Of a DNA stretch of 64,000 nucleotides, positions 38,938 to 48,736 are shown one piece after another (positions within the stretch are counted from its first letter, which is position 1; every line of letters begins with the position of its first letter). Source of the DNA: Oceanospirillaceae bacterium (lineage in GTDB: Bacteria > Pseudomonadota > Gammaproteobacteria > Pseudomonadales > Balneatricaceae); assembly GCA_018647765.1 (NCBI GenBank), contig JABGSN010000003.1:1-64000 (forward strand). Reading direction: 5' to 3'. The notes below the pieces were generated by a model that had not been told where the DNA came from, did no database searches, and worked only from the letters and a program-made list of their open reading frames with translations. A program made the translations under genes and the position numbers.

Positions 38938-40029
38938 TTAACTGTTATTGAGCGCAGAAACTACTGCATCACCCATGGTTTTTGTATCCACAGTTTGGCA
39001 GCCTTCAGAGGCTATGTCAGCGGTTCGCAACCCTTGATCTAGCACTACACTTACGGCCGCTTCAATGGCATCTGCTGCAGCGCCTTGATTCAAGGTGTAA
39101 CGTAACATCATGGCAGCAGAAAGAATGGTCGCTAATGGGTTAGCTTTGCCTTGGCCAGCGATGTCGGGTGCAGAGCCATGACAAGGCTCATACATGCCCT
39201 TGCCATCCGCATCTAAAGACGCCGAAGGCAGCATACCAATGGAGCCCGTCAGCATGGCGGCGGCATCAGATAAAATATCACCAAACATATTGCCGGTCAC
39301 CATCACGTCAAACTGTTTGGGCGCCCGTACAAGTTGCATTGCTGCATTGTCTACGTACATATGGCTCAGTTCTACATCTGGGTAGTCGCTGGCCATGTCA
39401 TCCATGATTTCACGCCATAATACAGTCACTTCCAGCACGTTGGCTTTGTCCACCGAACACAACCGCCCACCACGGGCACGTGCGGCTTCAAAAGCCACCT
39501 TGCCGATACGGCGAATTTCCGACTCAGCATACACATAGGTGTTGTAGCCTTGACGCTCACCATTATCCAAGACCCGAATACCACGGGGCTGACCAAAGTA
39601 GATGCCGCCAGTGAGTTCTCGAACGATAAGGATATCTAACCCCGATACGATTTCGGGTTTTAGGCTAGACGCATCGGCCAATTGTGGGTACAAAATAGCT
39701 GGGCGCAAATTGCCAAATAGATTTAAATTTGAGCGCAAACCCAACAAACCCTTTTCTGGGCGTATGGCCATATCCAATGCATCCCACTTAGGGCCGCCTA
39801 CGGCACCAAGCAGAATTGCATCAGCAGCTTTGGCTGCATCTAAGGTCGCTTCCGGCAGAGGCCCGCCGGTTGCATCTATAGCACTACCACCCACCAATGC
39901 GGTACTTATGTTTAAACTTAGCCCAAATTTGGCGTCGACTGCGTGCAATACTTTTTCAGCTTCGACGACGATCTCTGGTCCAATGCCATCACCGGGTAAA
40001 ACTAATACATTATGTGTCATATTCTTCAT
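38938..40029 (-). CDS. leuB: 3-isopropylmalate dehydrogenase
   Basis: Third step of leucine synthesis (NAD-dependent oxidative decarboxylation), 363 residues. Motifs are [21 protein letters not shown], the metal site [16 protein letters not shown]-type and [10 protein letters not shown], and [16 protein letters not shown]. Two ATGs (40029 and 40020) could start it, and neither has a strong ribosome site. Part of leuCDB, followed by asd. Confidence 0.95.
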   Translation of the reverse strand: MKNMTHNVLVLPGDGIGPEIVVEAEKVLHAVDAKFGLSLNISTALVGGSAIDATGGPLPEATLDAAKAADAILLGAVGGPKWDALDMAIRPEKGLLGLRSNLNLFGNLRPAILYPQLADASSLKPEIVSGLDILIVRELTGGIYFGQPRGIRVLDNGERQGYNTYVYAESEIRRIGKVAFEAARARGGRLCSVDKANVLEVTVLWREIMDDMASDYPDVELSHMYVDNAAMQLVRAPKQFDVMVTGNMFGDILSDAAAMLTGSIGMLPSASLDADGKGMYEPCHGSAPDIAGQGKANPLATILSAAMMLRYTLNQGAAADAIEAAVSVVLDQGLRTADIASEGCQTVDTKTMGDAVVSALNNS

Positions 40030-40050
40030 CTCTAGATTGGCGCTAATGTG

Positions 40051-40689
40051 TTAAGTGAACAACCAAGGCGCTTGTTGTTGGCGCTTTTGTTCGTATTTTT
40101 TGATGCTGTTAGATTGTTCTAGGGTTAAGCCAATATCGTCCAACCCATTTAATAAACAATGGCGTCTAAAACTATCAATATTAAACTCGATGTCACCCGC
40201 ACTTGAACCACGAATAACACCCGCTTCAAGATCTACCGTCAATTCAAAGCCTTCTTTGGCTAACGTATCCTCGAACAACTGATCGACTTGCTCGTCCATA
40301 AGCGTAATAGGCAAGATGCCATTTTTGAAACAGTTATTGTAAAAAATATCAGCAAAACTGGGCGCGATGACGCAGGAAATACCAAAATCCAACAGTGCCC
40401 ATGGCGCGTGCTCGCGACTTGACCCGCAGCCAAAATTATCTCGAGCTAATAGTATTTTAGCACCCTTGTAGCGGGGATAATTAAGCACAAAATCAGGGTT
40501 TATAGGCCTTTGACTCGAATCTTGGTCGGGTTGACCTTCGTCAAGGTAACGTAATTCATCAAACAGATTAGGACCAAAGCCTGATCGTTTAATGGATTTT
40601 AGAAACTGTTTAGGGATAATCATATCGGTGTCGACATTGGCTCTATCCAAGGGAACTGCGAGGCCGGTCAACTGGGTAAATGCTTGCAT
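40051..40689 (-). CDS. leuD: 3-isopropylmalate dehydratase small subunit
   Basis: Swivel-domain subunit of isopropylmalate isomerase, 212 residues. The start [20 protein letters not shown] and the core [22 protein letters not shown] are diagnostic. It pairs with LeuC, encoded 17 bases upstream, to convert 2- to 3-isopropylmalate. Confidence 0.96.
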   Translation of the reverse strand: MQAFTQLTGLAVPLDRANVDTDMIIPKQFLKSIKRSGFGPNLFDELRYLDEGQPDQDSSQRPINPDFVLNYPRYKGAKILLARDNFGCGSSREHAPWALLDFGISCVIAPSFADIFYNNCFKNGILPITLMDEQVDQLFEDTLAKEGFELTVDLEAGVIRGSSAGDIEFNIDSFRRHCLLNGLDDIGLTLEQSNSIKKYEQKRQQQAPWLFT

Positions 40690-40705
40690 GAGTGTCTCCT
40701 ATGCC

Positions 40706-42127
40706 TTAAGCGAATGTACGAACATCAACAAAATGGCCCGCGATCGCAGCCGCGGCCGCCATCGCTGGACTGACTAAATGAGTGCGTCCGCCAAAACCTT
40801 GGCGCCCTTCAAAGTTACGATTTGAAGTGGATGCACAATGTTCACCGGTGCCTAATTTATCGGCATTCATGGCCAAACACATCGAACAGCCCGGCTCACG
40901 CCATTCCAGACCTGCATCAGTAAACACTGTATGCAGGCCTTCGGCTTCGGCCTGCGCCTTAACCAAGCCAGAACCAGGCACAACCAGCGCTTGCTTGAGG
41001 CTAGTGGCGACTGATTTACCCTTCACAACGGCCGCTGCAGCGCGTAAATCTTCAATACGGCTATTGGTACAGGAACCAATAAATACGCGATCTAACTGAA
41101 TATCAGTGATGGCTTGTTCGGCAGTTAAACCCATGTACTCTAGCGCACGAGTAATACCTGCAGCTTTGACATCGTCTTTTTCTTTGGCGGGGTTAGGCAC
41201 TTGTGCAAACACCGGCAACACCATCTCTGGTGAAGTACCCCAAGTGACCTGCGGGGCAATGGAAGCGCCATCTAACACCACCACGTGATCAAACTCGGCA
41301 TCGTCATCGGAATGCAAGTCCTGCCATGCTGCCACAGCGAGCTCCCAATGCTCTCCCTTAGGTGAAAACGGACGCCCTTCAACGTAATCAATAGTGGTTT
41401 GATCAACCGCCACCATGCCTACTCGAGCACCGGCTTCAATGGCCATGTTGCACACGGTCATACGGCCTTCCATGCTCATCTCTTCAAACACCGCGCCACC
41501 AAACTCTATGGCATAACCGGTACCGCCTGCGGTACCAATAACGCCAATGATCGCCAATACAACGTCTTTAGAGGTTACCCCTGCGCCTAACACGCCATCG
41601 ACCCGCACTAACATATTTTGCGATTTCTTTTGGATAAGGCATTGAGTGGCTAATACGTGCTCCACTTCTGAGGTGCCTATGCCGTGAGCCAATGCACCCA
41701 TAGCCCCATGCGTTGCCGTATGGGAATCACCACACACCACGGTCATGCCGGGCAGCGTAGCGCCCTGCTCTGGGCCGACAACATGCACTATACCTTGACG
41801 TTCATCTTGCATTTTAAATTCGGTAATACCAAATTCATCGCAGTTGTCATCTAAGGTAACCACTTGAATCTTAGACACCGGGTCGGCAATACCGTCGACA
41901 CCAATAACACGCTCATCGGCAGTAGTCGGTACATTGTGGTCGGGGGTAGCAAGGTTAGTGTCTATACGCCAAGGTTTACGATCAGCAAGGCGCAAGCCCT
42001 CAAAGGCTTGTGGGGACGTCACTTCATGAAGCAAGTGTCGATCAATGTAAATAAGGCAACTGCCGTCGTCTTGCTGTTTAACAAGGTGGCTGTCCCATAA
42101 CTTGTCATAGAGTGTTTTACCGGCCAT
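40706..42127 (-). CDS. leuC: 3-isopropylmalate dehydratase large subunit
   Basis: Aconitase-family iron-sulfur subunit of 473 residues. [4Fe-4S] cysteines lie in FIGSCTNSR and [32 protein letters not shown] and the start [12 protein letters not shown] are typical. It is first in the leftward leuCDB-asd-fimV-truA-trpFBA series. The 237-base upstream region carries LysR-like boxes and the divergent SOS promoter of the yebG-like gene. Confidence 0.96.
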   Translation of the reverse strand: MAGKTLYDKLWDSHLVKQQDDGSCLIYIDRHLLHEVTSPQAFEGLRLADRKPWRIDTNLATPDHNVPTTADERVIGVDGIADPVSKIQVVTLDDNCDEFGITEFKMQDERQGIVHVVGPEQGATLPGMTVVCGDSHTATHGAMGALAHGIGTSEVEHVLATQCLIQKKSQNMLVRVDGVLGAGVTSKDVVLAIIGVIGTAGGTGYAIEFGGAVFEEMSMEGRMTVCNMAIEAGARVGMVAVDQTTIDYVEGRPFSPKGEHWELAVAAWQDLHSDDDAEFDHVVVLDGASIAPQVTWGTSPEMVLPVFAQVPNPAKEKDDVKAAGITRALEYMGLTAEQAITDIQLDRVFIGSCTNSRIEDLRAAAAVVKGKSVATSLKQALVVPGSGLVKAQAEAEGLHTVFTDAGLEWREPGCSMCLAMNADKLGTGEHCASTSNRNFEGRQGFGGRTHLVSPAMAAAAAIAGHFVDVRTFA

Positions 42128-42206
42128 GCGATGTCCTCAGCTCAGGTTAATGTGGCGCCATTATACCCACACCAATACGATAACTCTAATTCCATTTTAT
42201 TTTTAA

Positions 42207-42229
42207 TTTGATTCCTTTTGGTTATTAAT
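42207..42229. promoter_or_regulatory. LysR-type operator candidate upstream of leuC
   Basis: A 23-bp box containing ATTCC-TTTT-GGTTAT, with a T-N11-A core as in LysR sites. It matches the box at 42664-42686 at 19 of 23 positions. A weaker half copy (ATTCCATTTT) starts at 42190. It is suitably placed for control of leuC by the LysR protein encoded at 42705. Confidence 0.5.
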
Positions 42230-42297
42230 AAGCCAAGTCATGTATTTTATATCTATCACGCTTTTTTGCATGCGTCATGTTCAGCAAGACATTATTA

Positions 42298-42340
42298 TTG
42301 GTAACTTAAAGCAAGTCGCGTATACTGTTCATGCATACAG
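42298..42340 (+). promoter_or_regulatory. Sigma-70 promoter overlapped by a LexA (SOS) box
   Basis: The -35 element TTGGTA (42298-42303), a 17-base spacer and the -10 element TATACT (42321-42326) form a near-ideal promoter for the gene at 42365. A LexA box, CTGT-N8-ACAG (CTGTTCATGCATACAG, 42325-42340), overlaps the -10 and the start point, so LexA binding would block transcription until DNA damage. The spacing and sequence fit the gammaproteobacterial consensus. Confidence 0.85.
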
Positions 42341-42364
42341 CAAAAGCAAACAACTGGAGACAAT

Positions 42365-42640
42365 ATGGCCATCCGCACGGTCCACCAAGTTATCGGTAAA
42401 AATGAGCAAGTCATTGGAGAATATATGGACCTTAAATTAGCCAAAGAAATGGATAATCGCACGGATGTGCTTTATTACCTGGCCGATTTAATGGCAGACC
42501 AAGGAGTTGATGAGCAGTTAGCCGAACACATTGCAGAGCAGATATTAAACGACCAGCAACGCAGTGAGATACTCAATCGCTTAAAAAGCGTGAAAGATTT
42601 GCCCACCCGCTCAACAGCAATAACTGCAGACGAAGAATAA
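42365..42640 (+). CDS. yebG: YebG-family SOS-induced small protein
   Basis: A 91-residue acidic protein that aligns by eye with E. coli YebG (96 residues). Both share a short strand-rich start (VHQVIGKNEQVIGEYM), then KLAKEMDNRTDVLYYLADL and a C-terminal helix ending EILNRLKSVKDLP. YebG is a DNA-damage-inducible protein of unknown action. The assignment is strengthened by the LexA box directly upstream; the ribosome site GGAG lies 7 bases before the ATG. It is placed between leuC and the LysR gene, which is not its E. coli location. Confidence 0.82.
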   Translation: MAIRTVHQVIGKNEQVIGEYMDLKLAKEMDNRTDVLYYLADLMADQGVDEQLAEHIAEQILNDQQRSEILNRLKSVKDLPTRSTAITADEE

Positions 42641-42663
42641 CCTAACCACCAACTTATTTAAAA

Positions 42664-42686
42664 TTTCATTCCATTTGGTTATATAT
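42664..42686. promoter_or_regulatory. LysR-type operator candidate upstream of the LysR gene
   Basis: Second copy of the 23-bp box (ATTCC-ATTT-GGTTAT core, T-N11-A) 18 bases before the LysR start codon. This position suits autoregulation. It is shared with the box upstream of leuC. Confidence 0.5.
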
Positions 42687-42704
42687 GGGCGTACTCTTGG
42701 GGCT

Positions 42705-43571
42705 ATGGATAGCATTGCACTCAAAGCCTTTTTAGTCGTAGCCGAACACAAGTCGTTTTCACGGGCCGCAGAACAGCTGTATCTTACACAACCGGCAGTG
42801 AGCAAACGTATCGTTAAGCTCGAAGAGCAGCTGAACACCCGACTGTTTGACCGTATTGGCCGCACGGTGTCTCTTACTGTGGCCGGCCAACACCTACTAC
42901 CCAAAGCAAAAGCCATATTGCAGGCTATGGATGACACCGCCGGCGAGTTAACCAATTTGTCGGGGCGTGTAGGTGGCCAATTACGCATTGCGACCAGCCA
43001 CCATATTAGTTTGCACCGTTTACCCGAACCTCTGCGTAAATTTATCGCCCTCTACCCTCAGGTCGAGCTAGACATTCAGTTTGCCGAGTCGGAGGTTATT
43101 TATGATGGTTTGCTCCATGGCCGCTGGCAGCTTGGTATTATCACGCTTAACCCCGAACCTCACCCACAAATTGAGCAGCAGGTAATTTGGCAGGATCAAA
43201 TGCAGTTTGTAGCGGCACCAGACCACCCTTTGAGCCAACATGGGCCAGTTGAATTATCACAATTAAGCAGCTATCCAGCGCTCCTCAGTAAAAGCAACAC
43301 CTTTACCCGCGGCATTGTTGAACAAGACTTTGCCACCCAAGGTCTAGGGCTCAAAGTCGCTATGTCCACTAACAATCTAGATACTATTCGTATGATGGTG
43401 AGTATCGGTATGGGTTGGAGTATTCTGCCGCAAACATTAATCAACCACGACCTTAAAGTGATTGCCAGCCAATCGAAACCTATTATTAGACAATTGGGTT
43501 GCGTTTGGCACCAGCAGCGTAGCTTGTCCAACGCCGCCAAAGCATTAATGGAAATATTACAAGCAGGGTGA
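42705..43571 (+). CDS. LysR-family regulator, probably of leuCDB
   Basis: A 288-residue LysR regulator with an N-terminal winged helix (AFLVVAEHKSFSRAAEQL, LTQPAVSKRIVKLEEQL) and a C-terminal effector domain. The ATG at 42705 gives the normal LysR start, and an upstream TTG frame is rejected. LysR genes divergent from leuC are common in pseudomonads. Here yebG lies between them, but matching boxes flank both promoters, which supports control of leuC and of itself. The effector is unknown. Confidence 0.85.
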   Translation: MDSIALKAFLVVAEHKSFSRAAEQLYLTQPAVSKRIVKLEEQLNTRLFDRIGRTVSLTVAGQHLLPKAKAILQAMDDTAGELTNLSGRVGGQLRIATSHHISLHRLPEPLRKFIALYPQVELDIQFAESEVIYDGLLHGRWQLGIITLNPEPHPQIEQQVIWQDQMQFVAAPDHPLSQHGPVELSQLSSYPALLSKSNTFTRGIVEQDFATQGLGLKVAMSTNNLDTIRMMVSIGMGWSILPQTLINHDLKVIASQSKPIIRQLGCVWHQQRSLSNAAKALMEILQAG

Positions 43572-43621
43572 AATTCTGGGTTAAATATGTCCCTAAATCA
43601 GACTCATTTTATTTGCCTGGT

Positions 43622-43647
43622 AAAATGACTACTGGGTCATTTTTTTA
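43622..43647 (+). terminator. Intrinsic terminator after the LysR gene
   Basis: AAATGAC (43623-43629) and GTCATTT (43636-43642) form a 7-bp stem followed by a T-run, 51 bases past the LysR stop. Confidence 0.8.
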
Positions 43648-43756
43648 TTCCCAATCGGCCAAAGCTGGTTTAGAATGCGACCTAATTCTATTGGCTTAAA
43701 TAGTCTTTTGGTCGTCGTTTTTTACAATGTAATTTGAGTTAGTTAAAGAGACCTAT

Positions 43757-44785
43757 ATGTCCGATAAAAAACCTATTCGCTACGCATTTTTGCAAATCCC
43801 TAACTACTCAATGGTAACATTTTCATCTGCCGTAGCTAGCCTTCGTGGTGCTAACTACATTAGCAAACAAGACCTATACGAATGGGAAGTTGTATCCATG
43901 GACGGCGTTCCTGTTAAAGCCAGTGTAGGCTTTGAAGTGACCCCCACTATCCATGTAAACGACCTTAACCTTAACGACCTCGAGGCACTAATCGTCTGTG
44001 GTGGCACCTACATCGACCGTGCCTATGAAAAAGGCACCCTCGCCTTTCTTCGTAAGGTGGCTAACGCCAAAGTCGCCATAGGCTCAACCTGTACTGGCAG
44101 CTATTTATTGGCCTCTGCAGGCCTACTCGACGGGTACAAGTCCACCATCCATTGGGAAAACTTGGCCAGCATGCGCGAAGAGTTCCCTAATGTATTAATG
44201 TCTTCTAACCTATTTGCCATCGATCGTGATCGTTTTACCTGTTCTGGCGGCAACTCGTCGTTAGACATGATGTTGCAGTTTGTGAGCAGCCATCATGGAC
44301 CGGAACTGGCGGCCGCGGTGTCTGAAATGTTTATTATGGAACGCATCCGCGACCATCACGACACGCAGCGTATTCCATTACGCTTACATTTAGGCAACAG
44401 CCAGCCCAAGCTTATTGAAGCGGTGGCGTTGATGGAAGCCAATCTTGAAGAAACCATTAGTTTGGATGACTTAGCCCAGTATGTTGGTGTGTCACGCCGT
44501 CAGCTAGAGCGCTTATTCCAGAAACACCTCAAGTGCGTGCCATCACGCTATTACTTGGAACTGCGCCTTAACCGAGCGCGCCAACTGCTGCTGCAAACCA
44601 ACTTGTCCATCATTGATGTATCACTGGCCTGCGGCTTTGTGTCGGCACCCCACTTTTCTAAATGTTATCGCGACTTCTTTGGCATTCCACCACGCGAAGA
44701 ACGGCGTCGTTTTTCACCCGGTCAAAGCGTTAAGGTTGCTGCGGAATCCGCCGTCGAGGAGCCCGAATCTGACGAGTTACATTAA
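43757..44785 (+). CDS. GbdR-like AraC regulator with GATase-1 sensor domain
   Basis: GlxA/GbdR-type regulator of 342 residues. The N-terminal DJ-1/PfpI (GATase-1-like) domain covers about 1-195, with GGTYIDRAYEKGTL and GSTCTGSYLLASAGLL. The AraC HTH pair lies at about 215-315 (LDDLAQYVGVSRRQLERLFQKHL and ACGFVSAPHFSKCYRDFFG-like). Relatives in Pseudomonas (GbdR, SouR, CdhR, ArgR) respond to glycine betaine, sarcosine, carnitine or arginine. It neighbours the corrinoid/methyltransfer operon, which suggests a quaternary amine as inducer. A tail of about 30 residues after the HTH is acidic. The effector is inferred only. Confidence 0.85.
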   Translation: MSDKKPIRYAFLQIPNYSMVTFSSAVASLRGANYISKQDLYEWEVVSMDGVPVKASVGFEVTPTIHVNDLNLNDLEALIVCGGTYIDRAYEKGTLAFLRKVANAKVAIGSTCTGSYLLASAGLLDGYKSTIHWENLASMREEFPNVLMSSNLFAIDRDRFTCSGGNSSLDMMLQFVSSHHGPELAAAVSEMFIMERIRDHHDTQRIPLRLHLGNSQPKLIEAVALMEANLEETISLDDLAQYVGVSRRQLERLFQKHLKCVPSRYYLELRLNRARQLLLQTNLSIIDVSLACGFVSAPHFSKCYRDFFGIPPREERRRFSPGQSVKVAAESAVEEPESDELH

Positions 44786-44822
44786 ACCCGAACGTGACTC
44801 GTCGTATTGAACCAACTCGATA

Positions 44823-45611
44823 CTAAGCCCCTAGAATGGCCATGGCCAACTCGCTACCAGGGATTTCTAGGGCGGCAAGCCAGACGATCATACCAATCAG
44901 TGCCGCTGCCGTGAGCAGGTACCAAACCAAACTAAATACAATGCCATAGGTGTCGAGTTTGTGTTTAGGGTCGTAATCAAAACTGCGCCAATCAGATAAC
45001 AAATCAACCAAGCCCATAATGCCAAAAAAGCCGATTAGCGCAAAGCCATGAGTAAAGCAGTAGAGGATAAGCAAGGCGGATATAACCACTAAACCCACGT
45101 AGATAAATCGGCTGCGGCCTGAATAAACCAATGCTTTAACCACTCGCCCGCCATCAAGCGGCAACACTGGCAGCAAGTTGACCAAGTTGAGCAGCGCGCT
45201 CACGGAGGCCACCAAACCCACAAAGTGGCTTTCGGTTACACTGTAAGCCACAAAAAATGCCAATGTCATAACTAAGCCAAACACCGGCCCCATCATGGCA
45301 ATATACAGGTCCTGCCAATGGGTTTTAGGCTGCTCGCCTACGGCAATGCCACCCACAAAAGGGATGATATAAATGCCTTTAGTGGGAATACCAAAATGTT
45401 TCATAGCGCGAATATGGCCGTATTCGTGGAACATTAATGCCGCCAGCAAGGTCGCAGCAAATTCAAAACTCAGCAGGATAGTCCAGCCCGATAGAGCCAT
45501 ACCTATCAGGGCCACCTTAACCACTTTAATACTTTTGAATAGCTTAAGGCCAATGCCCATCATAACCGCTAAGCGGGCCCTTCCTTTGGGTGCTGGCACT
45601 TGTTGATTCAT
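44823..45611 (-). CDS. M50-family intramembrane metalloprotease
   Basis: Site-2-protease-like protein of 262 residues with about six hydrophobic segments. The zinc motif is HEYGH (MFHEYGHIRAMK near residue 63) and the second metal-binding motif is NLLPVLPLDGGRVVKAL. No PDZ domain is visible, so it belongs to the short M50 group, unlike RseP. It follows the corrinoid activase by 18 bases on the same strand and is probably co-transcribed with it. A link to methyl transfer is not obvious. Confidence 0.85.
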   Translation of the reverse strand: MNQQVPAPKGRARLAVMMGIGLKLFKSIKVVKVALIGMALSGWTILLSFEFAATLLAALMFHEYGHIRAMKHFGIPTKGIYIIPFVGGIAVGEQPKTHWQDLYIAMMGPVFGLVMTLAFFVAYSVTESHFVGLVASVSALLNLVNLLPVLPLDGGRVVKALVYSGRSRFIYVGLVVISALLILYCFTHGFALIGFFGIMGLVDLLSDWRSFDYDPKHKLDTYGIVFSLVWYLLTAAALIGMIVWLAALEIPGSELAMAILGA

Positions 45612-45629
45612 GGTATTGATCCTTGGGAC

Positions 45630-47660
45630 TTAATTGCGACGGCGACGACGTTTCTTTTCGCCAGTTTCCGTTTCTGCTTTAACTTCTTTAATGGGCGGCA
45701 AAGTCACTACTTTTTTCAACTCTGGAAAGGCATCAACTTTGTTAGGGAACGCCATGGCATCAATAAATAACTGCTGAAAATCAGGTTCAACTGCAGTTTC
45801 TATTTTCTCTACACCACGCACTACTTGCTCAATTTCTGCCCGCGACTCTTGATTGAGTAGGGCGATACGCGCGCCAGTACCTGCGGCATTGCCTGCCGAG
45901 GACACCTCATCGATGGCACAATCTGGGATTAAGCCCAATACCATGGCGTACTTGACATCAATGTGACTACCAAAAGCACCAGCAAAACGTATACGATCGA
46001 CCTTCTCAACTTGCTGGTATTGCATTAACAACTTAACGCCAGCGTACAAGGCGGCTTTAGCCAGCTGAATAGCACGGATGTCATTTTGCATAATCTTAAC
46101 CGCGCCGCGGCTTTCTGTAGCAGGCATAATTTCGTAAGAAAAAGTACGCCCGTCTGGCTGAATACGAGGGTTAACGTCGGCCATGGCACCATCCACTACA
46201 CCGTCTTGGTTAATGACCCCAGAAAGATACATTTCTGCCACCACCTCAATGATGCCAGAACCACAGATACCGGTAATGCCCGATTTTTCGGTCGCTTCAT
46301 CAAAACCCGCTTGATCCGACCATAATTCACAGCCAATCACCTGAAAACGCGGTTCTAGAGTAACGGGGTCTATACGGACACGTTCTATAGCACCGGCTGC
46401 AGCACGCTGGCCAGAGCTAATTTGGGCGCCCTCAAAGGCAGGCCCGGTGGGACTTGAGCAAGCCACTAAGCGATGACGGTTGCCTAAGACGATCTCGGCA
46501 TTAGTGCCTACGTCGACCAACAAGGTCATTTCGTCATGATTATAGGGTTCTTCTGCCAATACCATACCTGCCGTATCAGCACCCACATGACCCGCAATAC
46601 AGGGCAATAAATAGGCCCGCGCTTGGGGATTTAGCGCAATATCTAGGTCGCCGGCTAAAGTATTGACAGACATGTCTGTGGCCAAAGCAAACGGCGCACC
46701 ACCAAGCTCTACCGGGTTAATACCCAATAATAAGTGGTGCATAATGGGGTTAGCCACAAAGGTGATTTCTAATATATCGCTGGTTTCACATTGCACTTGT
46801 TTAACTAAGTCTTTAACCAGACCATTGAGGGCTTCGCGCACCACACGGGTCATGTCGACTTCACCACCCGGATTCATCATGACGTAAGACACTCGACTCA
46901 TGAGGTCTTCACCAAAACGAATTTGTGGGTTCATCACCCCGGCACTGGCCACCACTTCGCCACTAGACAAATTACACAAGTGTGCGGCAATAGTGGTGGA
47001 CCCAACGTCTACTGCAACACCAAACACGCTTTCTTTGAGACCGGGCCAAATGGCTACAATTTGCTCGCCCTGACGCACAGCAACCGTTACCGCCCACTTG
47101 CCTTCACGTAATATGGGTTGGATAGTCGCCAACAGCGCTACATCGTAACTTAGATCAAGCAATTGCCAGTCGGCTTCTAGGGCATTTAACAAGCGACGCA
47201 GATCGCCCGATGGGTCGTGCATGTCAGGCTCTTGTACTTCTACATAATACAAGCGCACCAACGGATTGATGTCGATGTCGTGGTGTTCGGCATCCTTACG
47301 AACCATTTGATGATGCACCTGACTCTCTGCGGGCACATCGACTACGATGTCATTCAACACCTTGGTATGGCAACTCAGACGCCGTCCCGGCTTCAGCTCC
47401 CGACGTTCGGCAAACTTAAGCTCGGGTGCGGTAATGGGTTCTAAACTACCCTTGCCAGAGGTAATACCAAACTTGGCAAATTCACCTTCACTAACCAATA
47501 TTTGACAGCGACCACAAATGCCACGGGCACCACACACCGAATCGATATCCACATTGAGGTAACGTGCCGCTTGTAACAACGGCGTGCCCACTGGGAAACG
47601 ACCACGTTTACCGGAAGGCGTAAAGACGACTAAAGCATCATTTGTTTCTGTTTGACTCAT
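45630..47660 (-). CDS. Corrinoid activation protein (2Fe-2S ferredoxin + ASKHA ATPase, RamA-like)
   Basis: ATP-dependent reductive activase of 676 residues that would return inactive Co(II) corrinoid protein to Co(I). An N-terminal plant-type 2Fe-2S domain (about 1-95) has CGARGICGRCQ and a fourth Cys in RRLSCHTKV. A linker domain follows, then an ASKHA ATPase-like DUF4445 domain (from about 215) with VAVDVGSTTIAAHLC, LLVDVGTNAEIVLG and SSPTGPAFEGAQI. The C terminus is strongly basic (KKRRRRRN). Aerobes usually need such an activase because Co(I) oxidises often. It lies after a terminator-like hairpin in the operon. Confidence 0.88.
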   Translation of the reverse strand: MSQTETNDALVVFTPSGKRGRFPVGTPLLQAARYLNVDIDSVCGARGICGRCQILVSEGEFAKFGITSGKGSLEPITAPELKFAERRELKPGRRLSCHTKVLNDIVVDVPAESQVHHQMVRKDAEHHDIDINPLVRLYYVEVQEPDMHDPSGDLRRLLNALEADWQLLDLSYDVALLATIQPILREGKWAVTVAVRQGEQIVAIWPGLKESVFGVAVDVGSTTIAAHLCNLSSGEVVASAGVMNPQIRFGEDLMSRVSYVMMNPGGEVDMTRVVREALNGLVKDLVKQVQCETSDILEITFVANPIMHHLLLGINPVELGGAPFALATDMSVNTLAGDLDIALNPQARAYLLPCIAGHVGADTAGMVLAEEPYNHDEMTLLVDVGTNAEIVLGNRHRLVACSSPTGPAFEGAQISSGQRAAAGAIERVRIDPVTLEPRFQVIGCELWSDQAGFDEATEKSGITGICGSGIIEVVAEMYLSGVINQDGVVDGAMADVNPRIQPDGRTFSYEIMPATESRGAVKIMQNDIRAIQLAKAALYAGVKLLMQYQQVEKVDRIRFAGAFGSHIDVKYAMVLGLIPDCAIDEVSSAGNAAGTGARIALLNQESRAEIEQVVRGVEKIETAVEPDFQQLFIDAMAFPNKVDAFPELKKVVTLPPIKEVKAETETGEKKRRRRRN

Positions 47661-47721
47661 GCTGGGCTCTCAACAAGTTTGGTGTGCAATAACCACACAC
47701 TTTGAATGTCTAATTGTTAAC

Positions 47722-47750
47722 GAAAAAAGGAGCCACAAGGCCCCTTTTTA
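47722..47750 (-). terminator. Terminator-like hairpin between methyltransferase and activase genes
   Basis: On the minus strand GGGGCC, loop TTGT and GGCTCC form a stem with one mismatch, followed by TTTTTT. It would reduce read-through into the activase and M50 genes, which may have an own promoter in 47661-47720. Confidence 0.7.
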
Positions 47751-47771
47751 TATAGTTTTGTTCATCGCAAC

Positions 47772-48668
47772 TTATGCGCTACGACGACGGCCGCCAGTTC
47801 GGCCACCACGTCCAGTGGCAGCGGCTGGGTCACGGTACGCTTTAATCCAGTTTTTACATTCTGGATCGTGGCCCATCATTAGGTTACCACCACGCACACC
47901 GAGCATCACTTCATCGTGCATTGGGTTGATGATAGCAGAGGTCATACCAGAGGCAATAGCACAGGCGATAAAGGCACAGTTTACGCCATTACGGTTAGGT
48001 AAACCAAAACTAAAGTTAGAGGCACCACAGGTGGTGTTCACTTTAAGCTCGGTACGCAAACGGTGTACAAACTCCATGACTTGACGACCAGAGGTGTTAA
48101 TCGCGCCTACTGGCATAACCAGTGGGTCTACCACTACGTCTGACGCTGGAATACCGTAATCGGCAGCCCGTTCTACAATTTTCTTAGCCACATCAAAGCG
48201 CACGTTAATGTCTTGTGAGATACCAGTTTCGTCGTTAGAAATGGCAACCACGGCAGCGCCATACTTCTTAACTAATGGCAACACACGGTCTAGCGACTCG
48301 TCTTCGCCGGTCACGGAATTCAAAAGCGCTTTACCTTTGTATACAGCAAGGCCCGCTTCCAGTGCTTCAATGATGGATGAATCGATACATAAAGGCACAT
48401 CCACTAAGTTTTGTACCAACTGAATGGTTTTGGCCAAGATTGCCGGCTCATCAGCAAGTGGGATGCCTGCATTGATGTCCAAAATAGTCGCACCCGCTGC
48501 AACCTGTGCTAATGCATCCGCCTCTACGCGACTAAAGTCGCCATTCTTCATTTCTTCGGCTAACAACTTACGGCCGGTAGGGTTTATGCGCTCGCCGATA
48601 ACGGCAAATGGGCGGTCAAAGCCAATCACAACTTCTTGAGTAGCGGAGCTGATGATAGTATCAGTCAT
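47772..48668 (-). CDS. Pterin-binding methyltetrahydrofolate:corrinoid methyltransferase
   Basis: TIM-barrel methyltransferase of 298 residues in the MtgA/AcsE/MetH-pterin family, which moves a methyl group between methylcob(III)alamin and tetrahydrofolate. Signs are FAVIGERINPTGRKLLAEEM at the N terminus, ILDINAGIP, LCIDSSIIEALEAGLAVYKG, VAISNDETGISQD and TTCGASNFSFGLPNR. The family core normally ends near residue 285; here an Arg/Gly-rich tail (GRGGRTGGRRRSA) follows. In a catabolic setting it would form methyl-THF for the MetF-like enzyme encoded just upstream. Confidence 0.88.
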   Translation of the reverse strand: MTDTIISSATQEVVIGFDRPFAVIGERINPTGRKLLAEEMKNGDFSRVEADALAQVAAGATILDINAGIPLADEPAILAKTIQLVQNLVDVPLCIDSSIIEALEAGLAVYKGKALLNSVTGEDESLDRVLPLVKKYGAAVVAISNDETGISQDINVRFDVAKKIVERAADYGIPASDVVVDPLVMPVGAINTSGRQVMEFVHRLRTELKVNTTCGASNFSFGLPNRNGVNCAFIACAIASGMTSAIINPMHDEVMLGVRGGNLMMGHDPECKNWIKAYRDPAAATGRGGRTGGRRRSA

Positions 48669-48736
48669 GGGTGTTTCCTGCTTTAAGGTCTAATAAAGGC
48701 TAGTTGCCTAGCCCAAAACATAAAATGTGGGTTTAC

